Source: an uncultured beta proteobacterium
GTDB taxonomy: Bacteria; Pseudomonadota; Gammaproteobacteria; Burkholderiales; Burkholderiaceae
Assembly: GCA_903892315.1 (NCBI GenBank)
Contig: CAITHY010000087.1
Span: forward strand, 1-64,000
DNA length: 64,000 nt
Direction: 5' to 3'
A program made the translations under genes and the position numbers. Position 1 is the first letter of the stretch; every line of letters begins with the position of its first letter. The notes beneath the pieces were generated by a model, which worked only from the letters and a program-made list of their open reading frames with translations, had not been told where the DNA came from and made no database searches. Shown here one piece after another: positions 11,226 through 19,916 of this stretch.

Positions 11226-14200
11226 TTAGTGGTACTGAATCTGTACAGGGTCTTTTTGCTTAGAATCTAAGATTTGATTTAAGCCATGTAAGCAGGCATC
11301 GTCCGGGTAGATGCGCAACTCTTCTGGGAACTGCATTAAGCAGGCACCACCACTGGTAGTGACAGCAGCAGTCAGCATTAAACCCTTCATACCTTCATTT
11401 GATCCTGGTGCAGCAGGAGCATGAGCCCCCAACTTTGGATCACGGATACGATTGGCCATCAGGTAAGGATTGATTTGACTGCGCAACATCTTGATATCAA
11501 TCGCATTATCAATACAAACATGGATGTTACGAGCAAAACGCATACGCGCACCTGTGATATCCATCACTGCCTCAGACACAATACGCATGCCGCCTGAGAA
11601 CTTATCAGGCGTCACGTTGACCTTGGCAACCAAGAGCTCATCTTCCTTTAACCAGGAACGATTCGGCTCATAGACTTCGCTATACAAAGTTACTTCGAGG
11701 GCTGCAGAGCCATCATCGATGGTTGCGATCATCATGCGACCACGTTGACCCGTCAGCATCCGTGCTGAAGTAATGATGCCGGCAATCAGCTGATCCTTAC
11801 CCTCCGTTACTTTGGATAAGGGCTGACGAATAAAGTGTGAAGTCTCATCACGATAGGCATCGAACATATGGCCCGTTAAGCATAGTCCTAAAGAAGTCTT
11901 CTCTTCTTGCAGGCGCTTTTTCTCAGACCAGATAGGCTCGCGCACTAACTCTGGGAGATGTCGATCTTCTTCACCAGCAGATTCAAACAAGCTCACTTGG
12001 TGAATCGATGCTTCCGCTTGCTCAGCAGCCTCAATTGCTCTCGCTAACGATGCCAGTAAGGTAGAGCGAATGTCGTATAAGTTCCCGCCCGCCGGAACGG
12101 AGTCACGATATAAACTATCAAAAGCACCAGCACGCATCAACGCTTCAATCGCACGGCGATTGACTTGTCTGCGATCTACTCGTGCGCAGAAATCAAATAA
12201 ATCCTTAAATGGTCCGCCTGTTTCGCGTGCCTTTACGATAGATTCAATTGCTGCCTCGCCGGTACCGCGCACTGCACCTAAACCATAACGAATATGGCTA
12301 ATTGGAGAGTCTGGCGCTGCGTCGGGTGCACGCAATGGCGTAAAGTCATAAACACCTGTATTGATATCAGGCGAGAACACCCGAATGTTATTGACCAAGC
12401 AATCGTCATACAGAATCTTCACCTTATCGGTGTCATCCATTGCAAGCGATAAGTTGGCTGCCATAAATTCAGCGGGGTAATATGCTTTAAGCCATGCAGT
12501 TTGATACGCCAAGAGTGCGTAGGCAGCAGCGTGGGACTTATTAAATCCATACCCCGCAAAACGCTCCATCAAGTCGTAGATCTCGTTTGCCTTTGACTCT
12601 GTAATACCACCCGCTTTTGCGCCGTCACTGAAGATTTTGCGATGCTGGGCCATCTCTTCTGGTTTTTTCTTACCCATCGCACGACGTAACATGTCAGCGC
12701 CACCCAATGAATAGCCGCCAATCATCTGCGCCATTTGCATCACCTGCTCTTGATAAACCATGATGCCGTAGGTCTCACGTAGAACAGGCTCAATACGAGG
12801 ATCTGGATACTCTACTTTTTGACGCCCATGCTTACGCTCAATAAAGTCCGGAATCAAATCCATCGGGCCTGGACGATACAAAGCCACCAAAGCAATAATG
12901 TCTTCAAAACGATCAGGCTTGGCTTCACGAAGCATGCCTTGCATGCCACGACTTTCTAGCTGGAATACTGCAACGGTATTAGCGCGCTTGAGAATATCGA
13001 AGGCTTTCTCATCATCAAGCGCTATCTCGCCAATATTCCAATCTTTTCGATCAGCGTGCAAGGTCTTAATCCAGCGCTCTGCTGCCGCCAAGATCGTGAG
13101 TGTGGTCAATCCCAAGAAGTCGAACTTCACGAGGCCAATCGCCTCTACGTCATCTTTATCAAACTGACTAATAACGGAACTACTATCTTGATCTTTGCTT
13201 TCTTGGGTGTAGAGAGGGCAAAAATCAGTAAGGCGTCCTGGAGCAATCAATACACCCCCCGCATGCATACCGACGTTACGGGTCATGCCTTCTAACTGTT
13301 GCGCCAAGGAAAGCAGTTGTCGTACTTCGTCTTCATTCTTTTCGCGCTCAGCTAATTGCTTCTCTTCCTTCTTCGCCATCTCAATGGTCATATACTGACC
13401 TGGCTTATTCGGGACTAATTTTGCGATACCGTCTACGAAGTTATAACCCTGCTCTAAAACGCGTCCCACGTCACGAATCGCTGCTCTCGCAGCCATCGTT
13501 CCGAAGGTGGCAATCTGACTCACCGCGTCTTTACCGTACTTATCTTTTACGTACTGAATTACACGATCACGACCATGTTGGCAGAAGTCGATATCAAAGT
13601 CAGGCATCGATACCCGCTCTGGATTGAGGAAGCGCTCAAAGAGCAAGTTATAACGTAGCGGATCCAAATCGGTAATACCAAGTGAGTACGCCACTAAAGA
13701 GCCCGCACCTGATCCACGACCTGGGCCCACTGGCACGCCATTGTTCTTGGCCCAGTTAATAAAATCTGCCACGATGAGGAAGTAGCCCGGGAAACCCATT
13801 TGCGCAATCGTCTTGACTTCAAAGACCAAACGCTCGTGATAACGCGCCATCTCTGTTTCGCGCTCTGCTGCATCCGGGAAATTACGCTCCATGTGGCGCT
13901 TCAAACCAATTTCTGATTGCTGCAATAAGTAATCGTCAAGCGTAATACCAGGAGGCGTTGGGAAATCCGGCAAACGGGGTTGACCCAACACCAGCGAGAG
14001 GTTGCAACGCTTAGCAATTTCAACGGAGTTGGCCAATGCCGCAGGCAAATCAGCAAAACGCTTTTCCATCTCTTCTTGCGTCAAGAAATACTGCTCGTCA
14101 TTAAACTTTTTAGTGCGCCGAGGGTTGCCCAGCAATTCACCCTCAGCGATACAGACACGGGCCTCATGCGCAGTAAAGTCGCTCTTCTGCATGAACTGCA

Positions 14201-14843
14201 CGGGATGCGTTGCCACTACTGGCAGCTCTAGCTCACCGGCAAGATGGCAAGCTAGTTGGAGTTGTTTTTCGTCTTGAGGATTACCGCCGCGCTGCACCTC
14301 GATATAAAAAGATTTCGGAAAGAGTTTTTCGTAGCGTCTGGCAACAATCTTAGCCTGGTCTTCTTGACCACCCAATAGCGCTATGCCGACTTCACCCATG
14401 CGTGCGCCAGAAAGTGCAATCAAACCATAAGACAAAGTCCGCTTCGCAGCCTTATCTTCTGCTTTGGCAGCGGGCTCACTAAACCAAGCGGAATCGACTT
14501 CAGCGCGACCACGGGATTGATTATCTAGAGACGCTCTACTAAGTAACTCACATAAATTGAGGTAACCAGAATGGTTTTGCACCAAAAGCAATAAGCGATG
14601 CGGCTGATCTGGATCCTGAGGATTGCTCACCCACACATCCGCTCCAGCAATGGGTTTAATGCCGCCAGAACGGGCGGCGGTATAGAAGCGTACCAAACCA
14701 AATAAATTACTTAAATCCGTAATGGCTAACGCGCCCATCTCATCTTTGACGGCGGCTGCCACCGCATCATCAATACGCACGACTCCATCCGTAATCGAAA
14801 ATTCGGAATGGACGCGGAGATGAACAAAACGGGGTGAAGCCAT
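11226..14843 (-). CDS. dnaE: DNA polymerase III alpha subunit
   Basis: 1205 residues, in the range of proteobacterial DnaE (E. coli 1160). It is the replicative polymerase catalytic subunit. The N-terminal PHP domain starts at LRVHSEFSITDG. Polymerase active-site acidic residues are visible in MPDFDIDFCQHGRD and later in KFDFLGLTT. YRPGPMDLIPDFI and the GYGFNKSHAAAYA thumb block are conserved, and an OB-fold and tail follow. The ATG at 14843 lies 3 bp from the divergent gluQ start, so its promoter must lie inside gluQ. Confidence 0.98.
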   Translation of the reverse strand: MASPRFVHLRVHSEFSITDGVVRIDDAVAAAVKDEMGALAITDLSNLFGLVRFYTAARSGGIKPIAGADVWVSNPQDPDQPHRLLLLVQNHSGYLNLCELLSRASLDNQSRGRAEVDSAWFSEPAAKAEDKAAKRTLSYGLIALSGARMGEVGIALLGGQEDQAKIVARRYEKLFPKSFYIEVQRGGNPQDEKQLQLACHLAGELELPVVATHPVQFMQKSDFTAHEARVCIAEGELLGNPRRTKKFNDEQYFLTQEEMEKRFADLPAALANSVEIAKRCNLSLVLGQPRLPDFPTPPGITLDDYLLQQSEIGLKRHMERNFPDAAERETEMARYHERLVFEVKTIAQMGFPGYFLIVADFINWAKNNGVPVGPGRGSGAGSLVAYSLGITDLDPLRYNLLFERFLNPERVSMPDFDIDFCQHGRDRVIQYVKDKYGKDAVSQIATFGTMAARAAIRDVGRVLEQGYNFVDGIAKLVPNKPGQYMTIEMAKKEEKQLAEREKNEDEVRQLLSLAQQLEGMTRNVGMHAGGVLIAPGRLTDFCPLYTQESKDQDSSSVISQFDKDDVEAIGLVKFDFLGLTTLTILAAAERWIKTLHADRKDWNIGEIALDDEKAFDILKRANTVAVFQLESRGMQGMLREAKPDRFEDIIALVALYRPGPMDLIPDFIERKHGRQKVEYPDPRIEPVLRETYGIMVYQEQVMQMAQMIGGYSLGGADMLRRAMGKKKPEEMAQHRKIFSDGAKAGGITESKANEIYDLMERFAGYGFNKSHAAAYALLAYQTAWLKAYYPAEFMAANLSLAMDDTDKVKILYDDCLVNNIRVFSPDINTGVYDFTPLRAPDAAPDSPISHIRYGLGAVRGTGEAAIESIVKARETGGPFKDLFDFCARVDRRQVNRRAIEALMRAGAFDSLYRDSVPAGGNLYDIRSTLLASLARAIEAAEQAEASIHQVSLFESAGEEDRHLPELVREPIWSEKKRLQEEKTSLGLCLTGHMFDAYRDETSHFIRQPLSKVTEGKDQLIAGIITSARMLTGQRGRMMIATIDDGSAALEVTLYSEVYEPNRSWLKEDELLVAKVNVTPDKFSGGMRIVSEAVMDITGARMRFARNIHVCIDNAIDIKMLRSQINPYLMANRIRDPKLGAHAPAAPGSNEGMKGLMLTAAVTTSGGACLMQFPEELRIYPDDACLHGLNQILDSKQKDPVQIQYH

Positions 14844-14846
14844 GAG

Positions 14847-15797
14847 ATGATTTTAGCTGTGTCGACACTTAAAAACCCTCCACCCCCAGCCGGCGGCTAT
14901 CGCGGGCGATTTGCCCCTTCCCCTACTGGACCGCTGCATGCTGGATCGCTAGCTACAGCTCTCGGAAGCTGGCTAGATGCCCGTAAAAACGGGGGCAAAT
15001 GGCTCCTCAGAATCGAGGATTTGGATACACCCCGCTGCGTATCCGGAGCGACCCAGCAGATTCAGGCTCAATTGCTCGCCTGCGGCCTTTCTTGGGATGA
15101 GGAGGTCATTCACCAATCTCAGCGCCAAGAAGCTTATCAGAGGGCTTTAGAGCGCTTAAATGGGCTTCAATACCTGTATTCCTGCACCTGTTCAAGGCAA
15201 ACCATTGCTAACGCCCTAGCCAAGCTTGGAATAGCGACCCCCCGCAACCAAGAGATGGTCTATCCCGGCACTTGCCGTAATGCCACTTTAATCAGCAATT
15301 CCCCAGAATCTCTCAGGGAATTAGGGCGAGCCTGGCGGATTGCCCTTCCCCAACATTGTCATATTGCATTTACGGATTTAGCACAGGGGCCACAAAACCA
15401 AAATCTCAATACAGAAGTGGGTGACTTTGTCTTGCGCAGAAGTGATGGCCTATTTACTTATCAGCTAGCCGTAGTAGTTGATGATGCGGAGCAGAACATT
15501 ACCCATATTGTTCGTGGCAAAGACTTGCTAAGCAACACCGCAAGACAAATGTATCTACAGGAAGCTTTGGGATACCAGCAGCCAAAATATCTCCACCTGC
15601 CACTGGTATTAGATAACCATGGTGAAAAACTCAGCAAGCAAACTTTAGCGACGCAAATTAATACGCAAGATCAGAAACATTCACTGATAGAGCTACGCAA
15701 AGCGGCAAAACATTTAGGATTACAGAATTTGCCTGATGGCGAAAAAGTCACTATTGCAGAATGGCTATTGGCAGCCACTCATGCATGGCGAAGTTAA
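14847..15797 (+). CDS. gluQ: Glutamyl-Q tRNA(Asp) synthetase
   Basis: 316 residues, a truncated GluRS paralogue that glutamylates queuosine in the tRNA-Asp anticodon. It has the class I motif FAPSPTGPLHAGSL, the zinc-binding pattern CTC...Y..TC near residues 112-145, and KLSKQ in place of KMSKS; the anticodon-binding domain is absent as expected. It shares the tiny 3-bp divergent gap with dnaE. The queuosine-pathway gene queG lies 9 kb downstream. Confidence 0.93.
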   Translation: MILAVSTLKNPPPPAGGYRGRFAPSPTGPLHAGSLATALGSWLDARKNGGKWLLRIEDLDTPRCVSGATQQIQAQLLACGLSWDEEVIHQSQRQEAYQRALERLNGLQYLYSCTCSRQTIANALAKLGIATPRNQEMVYPGTCRNATLISNSPESLRELGRAWRIALPQHCHIAFTDLAQGPQNQNLNTEVGDFVLRRSDGLFTYQLAVVVDDAEQNITHIVRGKDLLSNTARQMYLQEALGYQQPKYLHLPLVLDNHGEKLSKQTLATQINTQDQKHSLIELRKAAKHLGLQNLPDGEKVTIAEWLLAATHAWRS

Positions 15798-15801
15798 ATA
15801 A

Positions 15802-17262
15802 TTATTTTTTCTTAAAGCCGCCGAGTAAGGCACCAACAGCAGGTTTAGCGGGAGTAATGCCTGCCTTCTTCTCTTCTGGTTTAGCAGTATCTGCAGTAGA
15901 TGCAGGAACTGCACTTGGTTCATAGGGCTTATAGAAGAAGGGGTCAGACATTTTTGCTGGTGCGCTGTAAGAGCTGCTGGACGATGGACGACTTTGTGAA
16001 GGCGCACCTTCTGGTAAAGGCTGTATATCCAACTTACGCTTCATCAACTGTTCGATATCGTCGAGCAAGCGTTTCTCACTAGGATCCACCAAGGCAATCG
16101 CATCCCCTTTACTACCGGCGCGACCTGTACGGCCAATACGGTGAATAAAATCTTCCGCGTTGTAAGGCAGTTCGTGATTAATTACACAAGGCATATCCGG
16201 AATATCTAAACCGCGAGCAGCCACATCGGTTGCAACTAAGGCTTCAATTGCACCAGATTTAAATGCATCCAAAGTTAAGGTGCGTTCACCCTGACTCTTA
16301 TCACCATGAATCGCGCCCGCTTTAATACCATCGCGTTCTAAGGCACGAGACAACTTTGCACAACCTAACCGGCTATTGGTAAAGATGATGCACTGACGTG
16401 ATAAACCGGCGCGGGTGCGTGCTTCTAACACTTTAACAATGGCACGCTGCTTATCTGCAGAAGAGACCATGTGCACTACTTGCTTCACCGTATCAGCAGC
16501 CGCATTTTGACGTGCCACCTCAACCGTTACCGGAGTACGCAAATAACTTTGTGCCAGCTTCTTAATTTCTGGGGAGAACGTTGCGGAGAACAGCAATGTT
16601 TGTCGTTGCGCCGGAATCAAATTAATGATGCGCTGTAAGTCAGGTAAGAAGCCCATATCAAGCATACGATCAGCTTCGTCCAAAACTAAAATCTCCACCT
16701 GTGAAAGGTTTGCGACCTTGGAGCCAATGTGATCAAGCAAACGTCCTGGCGTAGCAATCAGGATTTCTACGCCATTGCGCAAAATTCCTACTTGCTCTTT
16801 CATATCCACGCCACCATAAACAACGGCGGCGCGTAAATCAGTATGTTTTGAGTAACTAGCAGCATTCTCAGCCACCTGTACTGCCAACTCACGAGTCGGG
16901 GTCAGAACCAATGCGCGAATGGGATGACGCGCTGGCGACGCACTGTTGCTGGCATGACGCAAAATCTTTTGAATGATGGGCAATACAAAGGCAGCGGTCT
17001 TACCGGTGCCGGTTTGTGCTGCGCCCATCAAGTCGCTACCCGCCAATACATGCGGAATGGATTGCGCTTGAATTGGCGTGGGAATGGTGTAACCCTGCTC
17101 AAGAACTGCTTTTTGAATTTTCGGGTCTAAACCAAAGTCAGCAAAAGTGATTGTTGCCGCAGGAGCGGCAGCGGCAGTAGCGCTAGTAATGTCAGTAACG
17201 CTAGGGGTAGCGCTATCGCTAACCCCTGTAGAAGAATTGATTTCAGTAGCAGTATTTGTCAA
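15802..17262 (-). CDS. rhlE: DEAD-box ATP-dependent RNA helicase, RhlE-like
   Basis: 486 residues with all helicase motifs: Q-motif (GYTIPTPIQAQSIP), AQTGTGKT, PTRELAVQ, DEAD, SAT, ATDVAARGLDIPD and HRIGRTGRAG. An Ala/Thr-rich leader of about 35 residues and a low-complexity tail ending FKKK flank the core. RhlE-type helicases act in ribosome assembly and RNA turnover. It ends 4 bp after gluQ, convergently. The assignment to RhlE rather than DbpA or SrmB rests on overall pattern. Confidence 0.9.
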   Translation of the reverse strand: MTNTATEINSSTGVSDSATPSVTDITSATAAAAPAATITFADFGLDPKIQKAVLEQGYTIPTPIQAQSIPHVLAGSDLMGAAQTGTGKTAAFVLPIIQKILRHASNSASPARHPIRALVLTPTRELAVQVAENAASYSKHTDLRAAVVYGGVDMKEQVGILRNGVEILIATPGRLLDHIGSKVANLSQVEILVLDEADRMLDMGFLPDLQRIINLIPAQRQTLLFSATFSPEIKKLAQSYLRTPVTVEVARQNAAADTVKQVVHMVSSADKQRAIVKVLEARTRAGLSRQCIIFTNSRLGCAKLSRALERDGIKAGAIHGDKSQGERTLTLDAFKSGAIEALVATDVAARGLDIPDMPCVINHELPYNAEDFIHRIGRTGRAGSKGDAIALVDPSEKRLLDDIEQLMKRKLDIQPLPEGAPSQSRPSSSSSYSAPAKMSDPFFYKPYEPSAVPASTADTAKPEEKKAGITPAKPAVGALLGGFKKK

Positions 17263-17268
17263 GGTAAC

Positions 17269-17676
17269 TTACAGGATGGCCGCAATGCCGGCCTTAGCGG
17301 TTTCGGCATCCTCGGTCGATTTAACGCCGGAAACGCCGACTGCGCCGATGGTAAACCCATTTACCTCGATATTGACGCCACCCTCTAACATGCCCGAAAT
17401 ATGTGGCACAGATAAGAAAGAGGTGCGACCGTTATTAATAATTTCTTCGTAAACCCGACTTTCGCGTTTACCCATTGCAGCAGTGCGCGCTTTTTCTTGA
17501 GCAATGTATGAAGACACGGGAGCGCAACCATCACGACGAATCAAACCCAGCATATGACCACCATCATCACAAACCGCAATCGTTACTGCTAAATTATTTT
17601 TAGCCGCATGTTGATCGGCAGCATTCAAAATCTTTTGAACATCAGATTGAGTGAGGTAAGGTTTAGTAGCAGTCAT
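17269..17676 (-). CDS. GlcG/HbpS family haem-binding protein
   Basis: 135 residues of the GlcG/HbpS (formerly DUF336) family, recognised by VTIAVCDDGGHMLGLIRRDG and the glycine-rich C terminus NGFTIGAVGVSGVKS. Members bind haem or cobalamin or accompany glycolate and diol metabolism genes. It lies directly upstream of rhlE on the same strand and 144 bp downstream of the class V aminotransferase, next to a glyoxylate/2-hydroxyacid block, so a GlcG-like association is plausible but unproven. Confidence 0.85.
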   Translation of the reverse strand: MTATKPYLTQSDVQKILNAADQHAAKNNLAVTIAVCDDGGHMLGLIRRDGCAPVSSYIAQEKARTAAMGKRESRVYEEIINNGRTSFLSVPHISGMLEGGVNIEVNGFTIGAVGVSGVKSTEDAETAKAGIAAIL

Positions 17677-17820
17677 GTCTAGTCTTTCTGTCTCGAATAT
17701 GGTGAATTTGTTTCATGCACTTCTATATAAGTACTTGAATTATAAGGGGTGTAGCCAGATTGAACCTGAGGAATCTAGCTCCACCCACCCTCATTTGCTT
17801 TAAGTTGCCCTAAGTGCCTC

Positions 17821-19017
17821 TTATTTAAGGAACTCTTGGGCTGCAACGACTCCGCTGGCCTTGGGTTTGTAGCCCATAGAACCCAGACTCATCTCCACCC
17901 CACTGAGGGCTGCCATCAGGTTCAGCTCATTGCAATCACCTAAATGGCCGATGCGGAAGGCCTTGCCTTTAATCTTGCCTAAACCCGTTCCTAAGGAGAG
18001 ATTAAATTTCTCTAAAGCATGTTTACGCAATACATCGGCATCCATACCTTCAGGCGTAGCAATACAAGTGAGCACTGGTGAGTAGCAATCTTTATCTTGG
18101 CATTGAATTTCCAGACCCCATGCATTGACCGCTTCACGACAAGCGGCAGCTAAACGTTGATGACGAGCAAAAATGGTGTCTAAACCTTCGGCCATCATCA
18201 TGTCCATGGCTTCATGCAATCCGTACATGAGATTAGTACTCGGTGTAGTTGGCCAGAAACCCGTTTTATTGGATTCGAGAATCTCGTCCCAAGCCCAGTA
18301 AGCTTTTTGCATTTTGTTATTTTTACTTGCTTCAATTGCGCGTGGTGACAAAGCATTAAAGCCAATACCCGGTGGCAACATCAATCCTTTTTGCGAGCCA
18401 GAGATGGTGACATCTGCACCCCACTTGTCATGCTCGTAGTCCGCTGAACCCAAGCCAGATACGCTATCCACGAGCAATAAGGCTGGATGCTTTAAGGAAT
18501 CAATGGCTTTACGAACGCGAGCGATATTCGAAGTAACACCGGTCGAAGTTTCGTTATGCACTACGCATACTGCTTTGATTTCATGGCCAGTGTCTTTACG
18601 TAAGCGCTCTTCAATTACCGATGCGTCTACACCCCAACGCCAAGAATCTTGTCCTGCTTTGCCGACCACTTCAACATCTAAACCTAGACGCTTACCAAGT
18701 GCACGCCACAAGTTTGCAAACTGACCAGTTTCATAGAACAACACTTTGTCGCCAGGATTGAGAACGTTGACTAGAGCGCCTTCCCAAGAGCCGGTTCCGG
18801 ATGCAGAATAAATAATGACCGGCTGCTCCGTTTTAAAAATCTTTTTAATGCCATCCAATACCTTCAGACCGAATGCGCCAAATTCTGGACCGCGATGGTC
18901 GATGGTTTGGTAACTAATAGCGCGCAGTACGCGTGGAGGCACAGGGCTTGGGCCAGGGATATGTAAAAAATGGCGTCCTGATGGGTGGTTATCAAGTTTC
19001 AACATGCTTTGTCTCAC
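17821..19017 (-). CDS. Class V aminotransferase (alanine/serine--glyoxylate type)
   Basis: 398 residues from a GTG at 19017; an ATG four codons in (19005) is an equally good start. The fold-type I PLP pattern is clear: LHIPGPSPVPPRVL, SASGTGSWEGAL, and the Schiff-base lysine in TISGSQKGLMLPPG. This matches serine--glyoxylate / alanine--glyoxylate aminotransferases, which transfer amino groups to glyoxylate. The divergent GntR gene and two palindromic operators in the shared intergenic region suggest common control with the FAD/Fe-S dehydrogenase. Confidence 0.9.
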   Translation of the reverse strand: MRQSMLKLDNHPSGRHFLHIPGPSPVPPRVLRAISYQTIDHRGPEFGAFGLKVLDGIKKIFKTEQPVIIYSASGTGSWEGALVNVLNPGDKVLFYETGQFANLWRALGKRLGLDVEVVGKAGQDSWRWGVDASVIEERLRKDTGHEIKAVCVVHNETSTGVTSNIARVRKAIDSLKHPALLLVDSVSGLGSADYEHDKWGADVTISGSQKGLMLPPGIGFNALSPRAIEASKNNKMQKAYWAWDEILESNKTGFWPTTPSTNLMYGLHEAMDMMMAEGLDTIFARHQRLAAACREAVNAWGLEIQCQDKDCYSPVLTCIATPEGMDADVLRKHALEKFNLSLGTGLGKIKGKAFRIGHLGDCNELNLMAALSGVEMSLGSMGYKPKASGVVAAQEFLK

Positions 19018-19083
19018 TTTTAAAGTGTTTATAGGTTGTTATTTCTGCTGCTAGTGTATGACAATTTTTGGGAAATTTCCATT

Positions 19084-19093
19084 TTGTATACAA
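19084..19093. promoter_or_regulatory. GntR-type operator 1 (TTGTATACAA)
   Basis: A perfect 10-bp palindrome, TTGTATACAA, followed by ATTA. It lies 67 bp upstream of the aminotransferase start on the minus strand. FCD-subfamily GntR regulators commonly bind palindromes of this kind. The same sequence recurs 94 bp away, about nine helical turns, so the two sites face the same side of the DNA. Confidence 0.7.
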
Positions 19094-19177
19094 ATTATTT
19101 GAAATTCAATATCAAATAAAGCATAAAAGAAGCATTTAAAGGCTGTATTTATGAGAAAAGATGGTTTATTCTTACTT

Positions 19178-19187
19178 TTGTATACAA
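19178..19187. promoter_or_regulatory. GntR-type operator 2 (TTGTATACAA)
   Basis: Second copy of TTGTATACAA with the same flanks (TTT before, ATTA after), 43 bp upstream of the GntR start codon. Its position next to the regulator's own gene fits autoregulation, and DNA looping with site 1 would be possible. Confidence 0.7.
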
Positions 19188-19229
19188 ATTAATACGCTAG
19201 CGACATCACTAAGAGCCAAGGGTTGACCC

Positions 19230-19916
19230 ATGACAGTACTAGAGCAGCCAAATTCACAAAACTTGCATGAAGCAACTTTCGAGAAACTAAGATCCCTCTT
19301 GGTTGAGGGCAAGATTGCCCCTGGCAGCAAACTCAATGAACGGGAATTAGCTGAGAGTCTGAATGTGTCCCGCACCCCCATTCGGGAGGCGATTCGTCGT
19401 TTGGCTGCTGAAGGCTTGGTAGAGTTAATTGCCAATCGCGGCGCGATAGCAGTACAACTCAGCCTTGCAGATGTATTAAATACGTTTGATGTGATTGCAG
19501 ACCTCGAAGGATTCTCCGGGGAATTAGCAGCTAACAATATTAGCGATGCCACCCTCTCTGAATTAGAGGCGCTTCAATATGAAATGATGGCTTCTTATGC
19601 ACGCCGTGATTTATCTAGTTACTACAAACTCAATTTACGAATTCATCATCTGATTAATCAGGCTGCAAACAATCCTGTTTTATCAAAGCTCTTTACCCAA
19701 GTCAATGCGCGCATTGAAGCATTACGCTTTCGCTCCAATCAAGATGGCGTCAAGTGGGAGAAGGCTGTAGAAGAGCACCAAGAGATGCTGGATGCTCTTA
19801 AGGCACGGGACAGTGTCCGTATGCGCAAGATCATGATCCAACACGTCAGAAATAAACGTGATGTGGTTGCTCAATTACTTCAATCTGAATCCACACTAGA
19901 AACCGCCAAATCATGA
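19230..19916 (+). CDS. GntR family transcriptional regulator, FCD subfamily
   Basis: 228 residues. The N-terminal winged helix (residues about 10-75) contains LNERELAESLNVSRTPIREAI and the wing LVELIANRGAIAVQ. The C-terminal all-helical FCD ligand domain has the expected Asp/His metal-site residues (DVIADLEG, LNLRIHHLI, EEHQEMLDAL). FCD regulators usually sense small organic acids. The gene overlaps the FAD/Fe-S dehydrogenase gene by 4 bp and is divergent from the aminotransferase, so it probably controls both. Confidence 0.9.
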   Translation: MTVLEQPNSQNLHEATFEKLRSLLVEGKIAPGSKLNERELAESLNVSRTPIREAIRRLAAEGLVELIANRGAIAVQLSLADVLNTFDVIADLEGFSGELAANNISDATLSELEALQYEMMASYARRDLSSYYKLNLRIHHLINQAANNPVLSKLFTQVNARIEALRFRSNQDGVKWEKAVEEHQEMLDALKARDSVRMRKIMIQHVRNKRDVVAQLLQSESTLETAKS

